Assembly (NCBI GenBank): GCA_002245135.1
Contig: NGBS01000595.1
Coordinates: forward strand, 62,001-126,000
Direction: 5' to 3'
DNA from: Proteromonas lacertae
Taxonomy: Eukaryota > Sar > Bigyra > Opalinata > Proteromonadidae
Length of the DNA stretch: 64,000 bases
Shown here: positions 35,401-46,869 of the stretch, in pieces
Layout: every line of letters starts with the position of its first letter
How positions within the stretch are numbered: the stretch's first letter is position 1
Program-made: the position numbers and the translations under genes
The notes under the pieces: generated by a model
Told to the model about the DNA's origin: nothing
The model's input: only the letters and a program-made list of their open reading frames with translations
The model's database searches: none

Positions 35401-37345
35401 GAAGGAGAAGAAGCAAGACAACAACAACAGCCAGAACAACCGGTTGAAGCTGAAAAGCCAATAATTGTAGATGGAGTTCCAGTTAATTCACCAACACATG
35501 GTTAAAAGAATTACCACCAGAACCAAAAATAGAAGGAGAATTAGCACCACCTAGTGAAGAACCAACAATAGCAAATACAAATGCAGAAGAAGAAAAATCT
35601 AAAGAAAAAGAAAAAGATGAAAACAAAAAACAGTATTCTGCAAGAGTAAATAGTCAAAAAACAGTTTCTGTCAGAAGTAAGAATTCGCAACAGAATGATA
35701 ATAAAATACCATCTCAACTTAAAATGATAACAAATACGAACAAATTACCTTCAGGAAAGAATACAACAGGATTACAAATCACAGTTGATAGAGAATTTGA
35801 AGCATTAAGATTATATTATATTAATTTATTATTAGATGAAATAAACAATCAAAATCCTGCTAATTTATGTTTAGCTTGAAAAGAGAAAGAATTAAATGGA
35901 ACATCAATAAATGGTTCAAAAAGTGAAGGAGTAGTTGATAAAACCACAAAAACACCTGAAACTGGTTTAACAAATATCAGTAATAAAACAGGCAAAACAA
36001 CAAAAATGGCGAATAAGAAAATATATAATTTACATTTAGGTGAGTTTCCATTAGCTGATTATGTAGTAGATTTTGGTAATGTAGTTCGAATTGATTGCAA
36101 GACGAAGACATTTACAATAACTAACATAGGTAATTTACCAGTGAATTTCGCAATAGAAAGAAGAACTTTAAAAGAGAGTGGATATACATTAACTCCAGAT
36201 GAAGTGAAAAGATTACCAGAAAGTTCAACAGTGACATTTACAGCTAGTATTACAGCGAAATCTGATTTACCTTATGGAAGATATGATTTAGCAATTCCAA
36301 TCGAAGTACAAGGAGTACCAACTTATTGTATAATATAAAGATTATAATGTAATTCAAACTGAAGTAAGAAATGTAGGTGATAAATTGGCAGTGAAATTAC
36401 CACCACCTGAAGAACCAGAACCAGTAGTAGAAGAAAGATCAGCTTTACCTGATCCAAAGAAAGGAGGAAAAAGAAGTAAATTAATTGATAAGAAAGGAGA
36501 TAAAAACTCATAGAAAGGTAAAAAAGAAAAACCACCACCACCTCCTCCTCCACCATTTGGAGTTGGTTTATTATGTGATATAATCAATAACAATGGTGAA
36601 AGTGATATTGATATAATAATTCAAGAAATCAAAGAAACAGTTCCATTGTTTAATACATATGGAGATTGGAAAGTTCCACCTCCAGTAGTATTCCAATTAG
36701 TTAAGAAGCAAATTCCAAGAAAACTCTTAATACCAACAAGTAATTATAAATTAATAGATGAAAATAATGCCACAAGATGGAAATTAGAACCTGATGAAGA
36801 ATTGCAATTGAAAGTGACATTTGAATAATTAGAAACTGGTAAATTTAACTATTGTTTCCACTTTGAGATAGTTAATAAAGATAAAACGTATGAAGTTCCA
36901 ATCAGTGGTATTTGTGATTATCCAAAAATTAATCAAAATCCGAAAGATATATTTATGAAATCAATAAAACAAAAGAATGAACAACAAATAATAAGTAAGA
37001 GATAAATAAAGAACAAAGGATATTATGAATTTGGTCAATTATTAATAGGCAAAAACATAAATATGAGAGAAAACAATCCATCTTTAAAAGCTAGTAATTG
37101 TGAAACAATTTAATTCAGTAATAATGGAATGTTTTCTGCAACAGTTGATTTGTCAATGAAAAATGATGATGGAATATTCACAATAGAACCAACCCAAATC
37201 GATATTGAAGCAGGTGAAACTCAAACAGTAGATACTGGGGCATCTCCAGTAGAAAATATTCAATAAACAAAAGTTGAATGAAAAGATAGAAGAATTTTTA
37301 AATACTGAGATGTTATTCAAACTACCCATTACTCCATATCCCATA
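32460..37345 (+). pseudogene. HYDIN-like axonemal protein, middle part, degenerate
   Basis: A long run of ASH/MSP-type beta-sandwich repeats: DVIDFGDKFINR, FFNKNKLDFGIVSYAFLNST, NHIKFGDITCLDTHTKEF, VVDFGNVVRIDCKTKTFTIT and similar. This pattern (xxFGxVxxxxxxxxxFxIxNxGxxPxxF) is typical of HYDIN, a giant central-pair protein of motile cilia. The intact host genes in this window are clean, whereas this region has more than a dozen stops and frame changes, so it is a decayed gene or copy. A low-complexity insert rich in Pro, Glu and Gln occurs around 35300-35700. Segment 32495-32600 repeats 33935-34045 at good identity. The gene order is interrupted by the Polinton to the right; the C-terminal part lies at 41221-43335. 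Confidence 0.85.
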
Positions 37346-37465
37346 TTTATACAATTTATAAACGTATAAGAGACTTTGTTTATGAAAATTCTAGTATATT
37401 ATGAAGTGATTGATAATTTCAAAGAGAGTTTAATATTATTTCAAAACTTTAAAGATAATTGAAAT
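37346..37465. other. Left flank of the Polinton with candidate target duplication
   Basis: AT-rich sequence without recognised coding content, ending in ATTGAAAT at 37458-37465. The same 8 bases occur in the same orientation immediately outside the other end (58405-58412), as expected for a target-site duplication (Polintons normally make about 6 bp, so TGAAAT may be the real one). Confidence 0.5.
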
Positions 37466-37692
37466 ATAATAATGAAAGAAAGGTGGTTATGTATACCTAT
37501 ACATAACCCCCTATTGATTTTTGATCGTTACATTTTGTTACCCAAAAAAATATTCGTTACATTTTTTCTTTTTTAAATTTTTTATATTATTTAGTAACAA
37601 CCCAGAATACATAACTAATATTGATACATTTTATTACTCAACAAACACACAATCAAATAAAGCAGTTAACTTTTACTTTGAGTATAATTATT

Positions 37693-38247
37693 TTAATGAT
37701 TCTTCTTAACTTTTTTGATTGACTTAACTCCATCGATTTCCAACTTACTATATAATTGTATTCTTGGTGGTATAACTTCTGAAGGGAAGTTATAATATAT
37801 GTTTATAGCTTGCCCAACTGCTTCATCCCATTTGAATATATCATCAACAAGGAATGTATGGAGCTTACTTCTGACTGATGCTGTCTGGTCTCCATAAAAT
37901 TTCATCACATCATGCCATTTGCAACCATTATCTCTAATAAACTCCAATTCTCTCTGAAATGTTAATCTTCTGCAGTATAACAATATCTCTGAACTGAAGC
38001 TGAGAGTACCATATGCTGCCGTGTATATTGAATCTAATTTAATAATACATTCATCCAAATAGTTCTGAAATAACTCTTGTTGTTTAATAGCCATCGCCTT
38101 GTATACACCTCTGGATCCTTTAGCTGCAAATGGTTGGATAATACCTCTAATATCTCTAACTTTTTTAATTAAGCCAGGAACACCATCCACTATCATCTGA
38201 AAATCTCTATGATATAACTCATCATAGGATCTTTGATGTTTAGACAT
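37693..38247 (-). CDS. Polinton TIR protein 1 (184 residues), unknown
   Basis: Intact frame, start at 38247. The upstream side carries AAAAATATATCCGTTTCA (reading toward the gene, about 30-45 bases before the start). The protein looks soluble and alpha-helical, with basic C-terminus KSIKKVKKNH. No known domain recognised. An identical copy lies in the other TIR at 57625-58179, so the element has two copies of this gene. Position at the very end of the element suggests an accessory or regulatory function, but that is inference. Confidence 0.8.
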   Translation of the reverse strand: MSKHQRSYDELYHRDFQMIVDGVPGLIKKVRDIRGIIQPFAAKGSRGVYKAMAIKQQELFQNYLDECIIKLDSIYTAAYGTLSFSSEILLYCRRLTFQRELEFIRDNGCKWHDVMKFYGDQTASVRSKLHTFLVDDIFKWDEAVGQAINIYYNFPSEVIPPRIQLYSKLEIDGVKSIKKVKKNH

Positions 38248-38420
38248 GTTAATATTGAAAATTAATGATAGAGAGTGAAACGGATATATTTTTTATTTTC
38301 TTGAAACCTAATTGGATGACTCCTATACGTGTTCCAATATGATTGGTCAAAACATATATCTTTATCAACTAACCAATTAATTGATATAAAATAAAAAAAA
38401 TATTCGTTTCACAAGATATT

Positions 38421-38579
38421 ATGATTACTCCTAAAACTTACGTATTAATGGATTTATTAGTGGTACAGATCACATCAAGTGCCTGTACTATACTCATAAT
38501 ACCTCCTGAGACAAATAAGAAGCTTTTAGAAGAAAATATCAAAAATCATGTTGTGTGGTCCAGACTATACTATCAATGA
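38421..38579 (+). CDS. Possible small TIR ORF (52 residues), overlaps the next gene
   Basis: ATG at 38421 to TGA at 38577-38579, with the start 20 bases after AAAAATATTCGTTTCAC. A hydrophobic stretch LLVVQITSSACTILIIP is followed by a charged end. It overlaps the start of the 231-residue gene by 32 bases in another frame. The motif placement suggests it may be translated, or that it is the leader of the downstream gene. The mirror copy is at 57293-57451. Confidence 0.4.
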   Translation: MITPKTYVLMDLLVVQITSSACTILIIPPETNKKLLEENIKNHVVWSRLYYQ

Positions 38580-39243
38580 ACCTCATTTACAAGTCAATGA
38601 GGATAAGAAGGAATGGAAGGTAATATTTCCTCAGTGCTTTAGACCACATGTTAGAACAAGTCTAGGTGATCCTTGGGTACAGAAGTATGTCAGCTGGGAT
38701 GATTTTAGAGAAGATGTAGAGTATGAAGAATTCATGTGTAAGAAATATAAAATCAAAAAGGAGGATCATTTTGACATTCCGAAGATGGATCCAGGTATGG
38801 AAGAATTTGTATGCAATCCTATGGGAAACCATGTTGGAAATATAAAAGATGTGGTCTTTGACAGCAAAATTGGTTATATGGTCTACAAGTGTAAGAATGA
38901 TAATTCAGAACCTCTATACCAATTAACATATCCTGAAGATGATAAAATTGAAGGAATACAATGCTACCTGAAGATATGTCCTGAAAGTAATAATTTTTTA
39001 ATGGATAACAATGCAAGAATCACAATACTTGGACCTCAGTTTCATTTAAAGAATCCATTATTTCAGATATGCAAAGAGCACAGTTCTTATGAGATTATAC
39101 TTCCAAGAGCTCCAGTTGTCTTAGATACAACATTACCTTACAATTGGGTTCAACAGCATATCAAAATATGTTGGGAGCCTAGCAAAAGCCATTTGATTGA
39201 AGATTTAATTGCTAAAGGTATTATAGTGGATCCTTGTGCATAA
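38548..39243 (+). CDS. Polinton TIR protein 2 (231 residues), unknown
   Basis: Intact frame from ATG at 38548. It starts MLCGPDYTINEPHLQVNEDK and is mixed alpha/beta, with no TM segment, signal peptide or recognised motif. Ends in VDPCA. An identical copy is in the other TIR (56629-57324, minus strand). It diverges from TIR protein 1 across a 300-bp intergenic region with CGTTT/ATAT motifs on both sides. I cannot assign a function. Confidence 0.8.
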   Translation: MLCGPDYTINEPHLQVNEDKKEWKVIFPQCFRPHVRTSLGDPWVQKYVSWDDFREDVEYEEFMCKKYKIKKEDHFDIPKMDPGMEEFVCNPMGNHVGNIKDVVFDSKIGYMVYKCKNDNSEPLYQLTYPEDDKIEGIQCYLKICPESNNFLMDNNARITILGPQFHLKNPLFQICKEHSSYEIILPRAPVVLDTTLPYNWVQQHIKICWEPSKSHLIEDLIAKGIIVDPCA

Positions 39244-39305
39244 ACATGAGAGAAGTAAAATTATATCCGTTTCAGGATCAAAATATTTTTTGGGTTTATA
39301 TATTT

Positions 39306-39824
39306 GAAATTTTGTCGTTATGCTTCTAATCTAATTTGCAAAAAATGCTCAATTACATTATTATCTATTGAAAACATCACCAATCTTTTCGTAATATTAT
39401 GATGGACTCATATCTAAATAGATTTCAAAATAAACTAAAAATATCGATACATATATCATGATTTCCATATGGTGTGATATAACACAATAGAGTTCAAGCC
39501 AAATCACTTTTGTAACGAATCTATTTTTTCAATTATTAAAATTTCTTATAAGACGTATATTGCTTATCTATATAATGCTAATTAATTATGTATATCATAA
39601 ACACAACACCCTACACAAACACAATCAATCATTTGAACCAATTAGGACCAGAGATTAATAATGGAAGCGGACAGTACTCATCATCATCTTCCTCTGTGCT
39701 CACATCTTCCATTTTTTTTGTTTGATTTCTTTCTTTGAATTGTTCTCTTCTTTTTGAATTTAGGAGTAGTTGAAGTAGTGCACTTTCTTTTTGTAGATAC
39801 TATTTTCAGCTAGGTTTTTAAACA
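39306..39824. other. Stretch inside the Polinton, no gene seen
   Basis: AT-rich, no recognised coding sequence. A run of Ser/Lys-type codons on the minus strand (about 39660-39780) might belong to the adjacent ABCG remnant but gives no clear homology. Confidence 0.4.
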
Positions 39825-40594
39825 ATGATACTGAGATTCCTTCAAATATCTTTACCCATTGATTTAGGAATTTACATGTCATACGTAACTGCACTATCTA
39901 AACCAGTACTAACTTTATCTAATAACAATACTCGACTTGGACCTAATAAAGATTCACCTAATGTAACTCTTTTCTTTTCACCTCCACTACTACTGTATTT
40001 TCACAGATATTCAATCCCAACTTTTCTATCAACAGTTTGGTTTTATTACTCACATCAAATTCTAATCTGTAATGGCCTGTTTTTAATAAATTACCTTTAC
40101 CATTCAAACAATGAACTGAAAAGTCTAATGTTTGTTTCACAGTCAAATTGCCTAATTGAATGTCATTTTGACCACAGAAACTACACAATTTCTTCCAGTT
40201 CAAACTCTCGATTGGCTTACCATCACATTTCACACTTCCTGTATGTTTACTGGATGGAATATAACCTGCCAATGCCTTTAAGAACGATGTAGTACCAGAA
40301 GAAGGAGTGATAAGTCACATCCTTAAGAACCACTTGATTTTTCTTACTTGATAAACCTAATCCATCCACTACTTGACTGTAAACTCCAGTAACAATGTTT
40401 GGAATATCATTATACTCTCTTTTCTTCTTCTTTACCTCATAGGTGTAGTTTTTAATAACAATATCAACTTTTGGTAAGTCTGATAAAAATATCTTTAACT
40501 CCCTTGCATATTTCACATACTCTGATTTTTCTATATTTTCGTCATCTGTTATACATACACTAACTGGTAGATGATTAACATTACTCATTATCAA
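39825..40594 (-). pseudogene. ABCG-family transporter remnant (nucleotide-binding domain)
   Basis: On the minus strand: NIVTGVYSQVVDGLGLSSKK and VLKDV, the lead-in to an ABCG NBD; Walker A region PSSGTTSFLKALAGYIP, in which the Lys of GKT is replaced by Thr; CGQNDIQLGNLTVKQTLDFS (Q-loop); then LLGPSRVLLLDKVSTGLDS (Walker B and D-loop), in which the catalytic Glu is Lys. The pieces are in three frames and the membrane domain is absent. It is host-type sequence, non-functional, located between the Polinton TIR and a HYDIN remnant. Confidence 0.8.
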
Positions 40595-41220
40595 TTCAGT
40601 TAATGTATTGGGTGTTTTTTATTTTACTATCTCCTGTATAATATATAGTTTAACATACATATAATTAATCACATTATTACTTTCTATTATAATCACTTCA
40701 TCCTGAAAGAAAAAATAATAAAAATATTTTAGAGTTTTGTTGTAAAAATTATAATTCCCCTATATAATTCCAACATAAATGGCACAAACCAAATCCATTA
40801 GCAAAATCACTAAAACTAATTATACTCCAAAAATTATATTAGTAAACGTTTGAGAACTATGAATAAAGGTAATAAAGTACAAATATCCTGTAAATACACC
40901 AATATTCCATAACTACATTAGCTTATTGCACTTTTTTAGCTTAAATTTAAACAGATGTACTTCCAAATTACCAATCTCAACTATTTAATAGTCTAATAGT
41001 GTATTACAAAATAATTTAGATGTTCCAATTCTCTAGGTTATAACATTGTGAATTAAGAATTGATTTAACTGCTTAAAATACTTCATGTTATTTAAACGCT
41101 TTAAGGTTAAGTTTTTTTTCAATGTTAAATCTACTTTACCATTACTTCAATATTTCTTAATTTAAGAATTTTCTGAAAAATTCTCAAACTTATGTTAGGT
41201 TTGAGTTGTTATAATTAAGC
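40595..41220. other. Non-coding stretch between ABCG and HYDIN remnants
   Basis: About 620 AT-rich bases. No coding pattern, element end or repeat recognised. Confidence 0.4.
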
Positions 41221-43335
41221 CTATTATTAAAATTATTGTATCTACCACCTTTAAAAAGTATAAAAATACTAATATATTTCACTCCATATGAAGAAATAGA
41301 ATATAATGAAAATGTAGTATTTGAAATAAGTGGAATAAGTACTCAAACAGTAGAAATAAGAGGAAGAGGATCTCAATTACATTTAGAATTAGTAGATTTG
41401 AGAAAACAAGTAATCAATTTTGGTAAAGTAGAAGTGAATAGTGAGAATAATAAGAGTATAGAAATAATCAATCGTAGTTTATATACTTACAATTTCGAAG
41501 TAGTAAATGAATCAAATGAAGGAATGTTTGGTGATATAAACTGTGTAAGTATAAGTCCAAAAGGTGAAATAACAATAAAACCAAAACAAATGATTAGTTT
41601 GGATATAAATTTCCATCCAAATCAGAGATTATTAGCATTTGAGAATCATTACAATGTAAAAATCAATGGTGGTGAAGCATTATCATTCTTTACAGTAAAA
41701 GGCGCTTGTCAAGGTGTAGATGTAGTGATAGAAATCTCTTTATTACAATTTGGAGCAGTGTGTTTAGGTTCATCAGTAACTCGAAAGATCTTATTAAGTA
41801 ATGAAGGTGATAAACGAACCAAATTCCGATGGAATTCAGGTCAATTTGCTCCAAATTTCTCTATAATTCCAGTGGAAGGTACTTTACTACCAAATATTCC
41901 AATGTCATTAAATATAACGTTTACTCCTCAGAATTTGAGTAATGATATTCGATGTGATAATTTGAGATTGACATTATCAGGTTCTTGTGTAGGTCAACCA
42001 GAAGCAGGTGATAAAGAATTGAGATTTGAATGTGAAGTTCGAAAAGAGAATAGTCAAATAATCAAATTAAGTAATCCAACAAATGATAGTTGGTTTTTAC
42101 ATCCAACAATTCAAAATGAAGTATTTAGTGGAAATCCTTCAGTAACAGTTCCAGCGAAAGGTACAGTAGATTATACTGTAATATTCAAACCAACAACTTA
42201 TAATGGTGATGGAACAAAATTAGATTTATCAGCCAATGCCAGTCGACCTCCATCTGAAGCAGGAAATCGAAAAGATGGTAAAGGAAAGAAAGGAAAGAAA
42301 GAGACAAATGCAGGATTTAATTGGAATAATCCTCATAAAGGAAGTTTATTTATATCTTTACCTGATGGAAATACAGTGAATTATAATTTATTAGGAGCTT
42401 GTTCTTTACCTCAACCAATGGAAATTCCTTCAAATATTGAATTAGAAACAACATGTAAGAAATCTTTTGTATCCTTACCAGTATATAATTGGATGAAAAC
42501 AGCTCAAAGATTCAAAGTAGAACTTGGTGATTTACCAAATAATTCAACATTTATAAAAGTTCCAAATGTAATAAACATTCCAGCTTTAGCTTCAAGAGAA
42601 TGTCAATTGAATTTCTTAGCTTATAAACCAGGTGCAACAGAAATAATGTTAAGATTTATCTGTGAAGAAAGTGGTGAATATTGTTTCTATCAATTCACTA
42701 TCAATGCAACAAATGCTGATATAATGAATAGTTATGAATTAGTAACTCATGTTCGATAAGTAGCAAAACAAACAATAACAATAAATAACCCATTACCTCC
42801 AATCCTTGTGTTCGATTATCAGTAAGTAAAGAATTAAGTGGTCATAAAGATGGAAGTTATTCAATCGAATATCGACCATTATTAGCAGGTGAAAGTGAAT
42901 GTGATGTGACAATAATAACAAACGAATTAGGTGAATTTAACTACAAATTGAAACTAAAAGCATTAGAAAGTGGTTATGAAAGAGGATATAATATGTCATG
43001 TGGTTTAGGTGGTAAGATAGTAGAAGAAATCAAATTTACGAGTTATTGTCCAGCAAATACTGAATATAAATGTACAATCGAAGGATGTAAAGATTTTACA
43101 GTAGAGAATGTAGTGAAAGTAAATGGTTCAACAACTTGGGATGGAATTGCATCAATCGCCAAAGTGAGTTATGAACCATGTCAAATAGGTGATGTAAAAG
43201 CGATATTAAAAATCGATTCTCCTCAAGGTGGTTTATATAAATATCAATTATTTGGAAAATGTTTATCACCTCAACCATTAGGTCCATATACAGTAGGAAA
43301 AGGCAAACAGATCAGTGTTCCATTTTATGAATATA
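41221..43335 (+). pseudogene. HYDIN-like protein, C-terminal part, inside the Polinton
   Basis: The long frame 41236-42759 contains successive ASH domains (QVINFGKVEVNSENNKSIEI, LLQFGAVCLGSSVTRKILL) and the characteristic HYDIN C-terminal segment FECEVRKENSQIIKLSNPTN followed by VTVPAKGTVDYTVIFKP. A second frame (42906-43320) continues in order. Two breaks are visible near 42760-42830, and the sequence stops at the junction with Polinton genes near 43335. It is less damaged than the HYDIN part at 32.5-37.3 kb and covers a more C-terminal region, so the two may derive from one gene or from two copies. Confidence 0.85.
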
Positions 43336-44933
43336 TTTCCATTACCTATTCCAAAGTAACTCATAGCTTTACTGAGTTGTTTTGCTTGATCTAAATTACT
43401 CACTGCGCTACCAAAATTAGTGAGTGAACTTGGAATTGTTTGTTGTGAACGTTTTACGTAGTTATCCATTTTGATTGCATTCTTGTGTTGATATGGTGTT
43501 GGTTTTAACCAATTCAATAAACCACCTGCATCTAGCAAACCAAAACAAGCAGTCAATGCACTGAATACTGTTCCTATACCTGCAACAGTTTGTAATGTAC
43601 CTGTTGGATCAGCTGCAACAGCAGTTTTTGCCATTGATGGCATAGCTTTTGATAATTCACTAATACCTTTAACTGCTGCTGCAGCAGTTGTTGCATCACC
43701 TCCATTTGCAGCTGCAGCTACAGTTGCTGCTGTTTTTAATGTATCACCTACATTTTTTGCATCTATATTTCCTATATTAGAAAATTTGTAGAAGAATGGA
43801 ACTAATTGAAATAAGTATCGAACATATGGATGAGTATTGAACATAAATGACACACCAAAGTTATACAACAAGTCTACAGGTAGCCATGATTTTTGAATTG
43901 CTTCAGGTAACATTGACTTAACTTTTTCTGAATTACCATAATACAAGTCAGTGATAGCAGGTAATCTACCACCTGACAGCATACGAATTATCTCATAGTA
44001 GTCGAAAATGAAGTACCACATTACATACAAGAACCCTGATGTTGGTAGTTTGGATTTTTTCCATAACCAATAAGCTAAACATGTCATTACTATTGCACGT
44101 ACATATTTCATTGCATGATCTACTTCAAACATTTGAGGAGTAACTCCACCTACCAAATATGATTTCATTGTATAGTATATTTGTGGAAATATCCTAAATA
44201 CATTCTCTACACACAGGAACAAATTACCAGCAAAACCCATAAAATCAGATTCACATAATGAATCGAGTGCTTTTTGAAATTGTGAATTTTCAAATTGTGC
44301 CCATGAACTACAAGCAGTTTTCACTAAACCAATAGCTATTTCATATTTTTGTCTATTATCTGCATTCACCCACTCTTGAGGAAGTGAGTGACCTAACTTC
44401 TCTCTGTTATAATCAAAGTTAATGAAATCTCTACTATTCTGTGATGCTATTTCATTCAGTTCTCTATATTTATCTTCATTAATTAATGTACACTGTCCTT
44501 CACCCATATCTATAACACTATTCATCAGTTCTTGATTTTTTGGATCTAATGCCCATCTATAAAATTTTGATCTTTCTAATATCTCTTGATCATCCATATA
44601 TCTTTGTGCCTTTTGATTATTCAATGCAATATATTCTTTTACTTTTTCAGCTCGATTCGGATCAAAATTATATGGATCTGAATATTGATTGATCTTACTT
44701 ACTCCATCAACTAATTCATTTTGCAAATACTCCTGCTGTAGTAATAGTTTGTTATAATATTCTATTGCATCTTTATCATTACCTGTTAATTTATCACAAG
44801 TTGAGGTCAACCAATCTTGTCTATAATTTTTATAGGCTGCTAATTGAGGATTCTTTTCTATAATCTCTTGTAGTGATTTATAATTTTGTAATTTAGGAAA
44901 TTTTTGTAACAAAGGATCTGTTACTCTATTCAT
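43336..44933 (-). pseudogene. Polinton virion-module membrane protein, 3'-truncated remnant
   Basis: Large open frame starting MNRVTDPLLQKFPKLQ. It has a soluble helical N-terminal half, a middle region with TM-like segments (AIVMTCLAYWLWKKSK, SGFLYVMWYFIFDYYEIIRM), an Ala-rich linker and a hydrophobic stretch TLQTVAGIGTVFSALTACFG. The diverged copy at 47.7-49.3 kb shows that the family continues into a cysteine protease domain; here the frame ends against the HYDIN-derived DNA. No published family name is recognised. Confidence 0.7.
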
Positions 44934-45782
44934 TCAATTATCATATGCCTGAACATCTGCTTCTGTAACATATTCAGGCCAGTTCAAAAGATAGCTTCTT
45001 GGATTAGATGTATCTAATTCTGCTAATGGGAATGTTCCTCTTAAATGTCCTTTTTTATGTTCACGATCTAGCATATCATAAAAATTAATATGATAATTGT
45101 TAGGTAACATTGAAGCATAATTATTAGTTAATGCATATTGAACTTCTTTTCGAGCTTGTCTATTCAAACCTGGACTAAATAATTTATCATAATTCCAATT
45201 ATAATCATATCCTACAGTTTCTTTTGGTATATATGGTTGAATATATTCTGGTATTTGACTTGGCTGTAATTGTGATGTTCCATTATAAGCAGCACTAGCA
45301 GCATCATACATTTGTTGTCTTGGATTAGTAATAATGACATGCTCATTAGGACCAACACTTTGACCCACTCTTAATGGTATAATACCACTATTACCACCTA
45401 ATTTCTTAGTAGCCAAGAGATGCCTCCGTGGGATACTCTCTAATTTTAGTTTATTTCTTCTGTGATGTTTCTTATGTTTGAAATGAACATGTTTTCTTCT
45501 ACCTGAACCTGTCTTTGGATATCCATCTAAAGACATACCAAATAAACCATAATTTACTTTAGGCCATAAATGATATTCACTACCCATACCATTAATTAAA
45601 TTACACACATCTGATCGTGCTTCTGGAACACTATGACCACATTGATATTTGAAATAATGTAAGTAATCTGTCAATTGATCTATTGTTCCTCCATAGCTGG
45701 AATACTTTGATATAATATCCAATGGCAATCCTACATTTTTACATACATTTTCTAAATCTTGTTTTGTATTATTCATAACCAT
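44934..45782 (-). CDS. Polinton virion-module protein with basic patch, unknown
   Basis: Open frame of 282 residues directly upstream of the previous gene. The middle carries a strongly basic patch (RRKHVHFKHKKHHRRNKLK) as in DNA-binding or core proteins of virions, followed by VGYDYNWNYDKLFSPGLNRQ, which is conserved in the diverged copy at 47070-47444. Function unknown; a core or minor virion protein is an inference from position and charge. Confidence 0.65.
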   Translation of the reverse strand: MVMNNTKQDLENVCKNVGLPLDIISKYSSYGGTIDQLTDYLHYFKYQCGHSVPEARSDVCNLINGMGSEYHLWPKVNYGLFGMSLDGYPKTGSGRRKHVHFKHKKHHRRNKLKLESIPRRHLLATKKLGGNSGIIPLRVGQSVGPNEHVIITNPRQQMYDAASAAYNGTSQLQPSQIPEYIQPYIPKETVGYDYNWNYDKLFSPGLNRQARKEVQYALTNNYASMLPNNYHINFYDMLDREHKKGHLRGTFPLAELDTSNPRSYLLNWPEYVTEADVQAYDN

Positions 45783-46279
45783 TTGCTTAACTGATTCATA
45801 ATAGCATCTACATTATATCTTTGTTGTTGTTGTATTGGTTGTGTGTTATTTTGGAATGTTGGCTGGGCTGTTGCCGCCGCGGCGGCAGCAGCACCTGCCA
45901 TCATTCCGGCGTAACTTGCAGCATTTGAACTTTGATTATTATAACCTGCACCAGTTGTAGGTATTGAAGTTGTATTATTATAACTGGGGGCAGTTGTAAC
46001 ATTCGATGCTTGAATATTTGAAGTGGCCGGCGCACTCGTCGAATTTGTTGTTGAAGGAGTAGCACCAAATATACCTCTGAACCAATTGTATATATTACTT
46101 AGTGATGTAGTAAAGAAACCCATTATACTATCTAACTTAGAATGAATCCATTGTGGCATATCCATTGGAGGAACTTTTCTCCAATGATTATATACCAAAC
46201 TGACAAAATTAGGAGTTAACATTGATACAAAAGATGCTGCATTAACCCATGCTGGGGATAAACCAAATATCCATTGCAT
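45773..46279 (-). CDS. Polinton small hydrophobic/Ala-Thr-rich protein, unknown
   Basis: Open frame of 168 residues that overlaps the next gene by 10 bases. The N-terminus is hydrophobic (MQWIFGLSPAWVNAASFVSM); the middle is Thr/Ser/Asn-rich; an Ala run (local GC-rich tract near 45875-45900) precedes a Gln-rich end. It may be the 3' part of a longer gene that begins further right (46280-46830). No homology recognised. Confidence 0.5.
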   Translation of the reverse strand: MQWIFGLSPAWVNAASFVSMLTPNFVSLVYNHWRKVPPMDMPQWIHSKLDSIMGFFTTSLSNIYNWFRGIFGATPSTTNSTSAPATSNIQASNVTTAPSYNNTTSIPTTGAGYNNQSSNAASYAGMMAGAAAAAAATAQPTFQNNTQPIQQQQRYNVDAIMNQLSKWL

Positions 46280-46869
46280 AACACCACTATATCCTATTCC
46301 TACATTTAAAATACTTTAATATTGCACCAACAGTACTATCAGGAAATAATATATCAAACACTTGTGAAATAGAACCTAATGTCATAGTGCATAAGCAGAA
46401 CTTCACACCAAATTTCAACCAATCGTATGTTGTATTACCTGAAAAATATCATCTTCATCTCCAATAGTATCATAAAATCTATTGAAACTGGATTTAGGAT
46501 CATAGATGTCTGATCCATATGTACCATTGCCTTTGTCAACAATAGCTGTTTGATTGGCAAGATGACTAAGGTCTAGTTTTATACGTGTGTTATCTTTCAC
46601 CTTGTTATAGATGATCTTTTTCAATTTACTCTTAAGTGCATTATGTTACACAGAGGAATTCTCAAAATCAATTGCTTCTTCTTATGGTGATGGTTGTTGC
46701 TTATGCTTTCGTTTAACACCCATAAAATATATAAAAACAATATAAAAAAATAGAGAAACAATACTATTAGAAATATAGCCGTTATTGATATTATAGATGA
46801 TATTATTTTTTCTTCTGTTCTACAGGCTGCCATCCATCATCATCAAAATCATCAGAATAAAAATCAGAA
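46280..46869 (-). pseudogene. Further remnants of the Polinton virion module
   Basis: Short minus-strand frames: one with DPKSSFNRFYDTIGDEDDIF (46415-46624) and one with a long hydrophobic segment (IISSIISITAIFLIVLFLYF, 46621-46833). They look like parts of one or two small virion or membrane proteins. Broken; a few breaks. Confidence 0.45.

Larger units (their letters stand above)
37469..39305 (+). repeat. Polinton left terminal inverted repeat
   Basis: Begins AATAATGAAAGAAAGGTGG, followed by the near-palindrome GGTTATGTATACCTATACAT. Matches 56567-58403 in reverse with no length difference (paired coordinates sum to 95872 across the whole repeat). Homology ends in GGGTTTATATATTT at about 39305. 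Carries three open frames, described separately. Confidence 0.92.

Noticed and set aside
36354-36593. Glycine-rich and Val-rich minus-strand frames
   Set aside because: Antisense of Pro- and Lys-rich codons in the HYDIN remnant.
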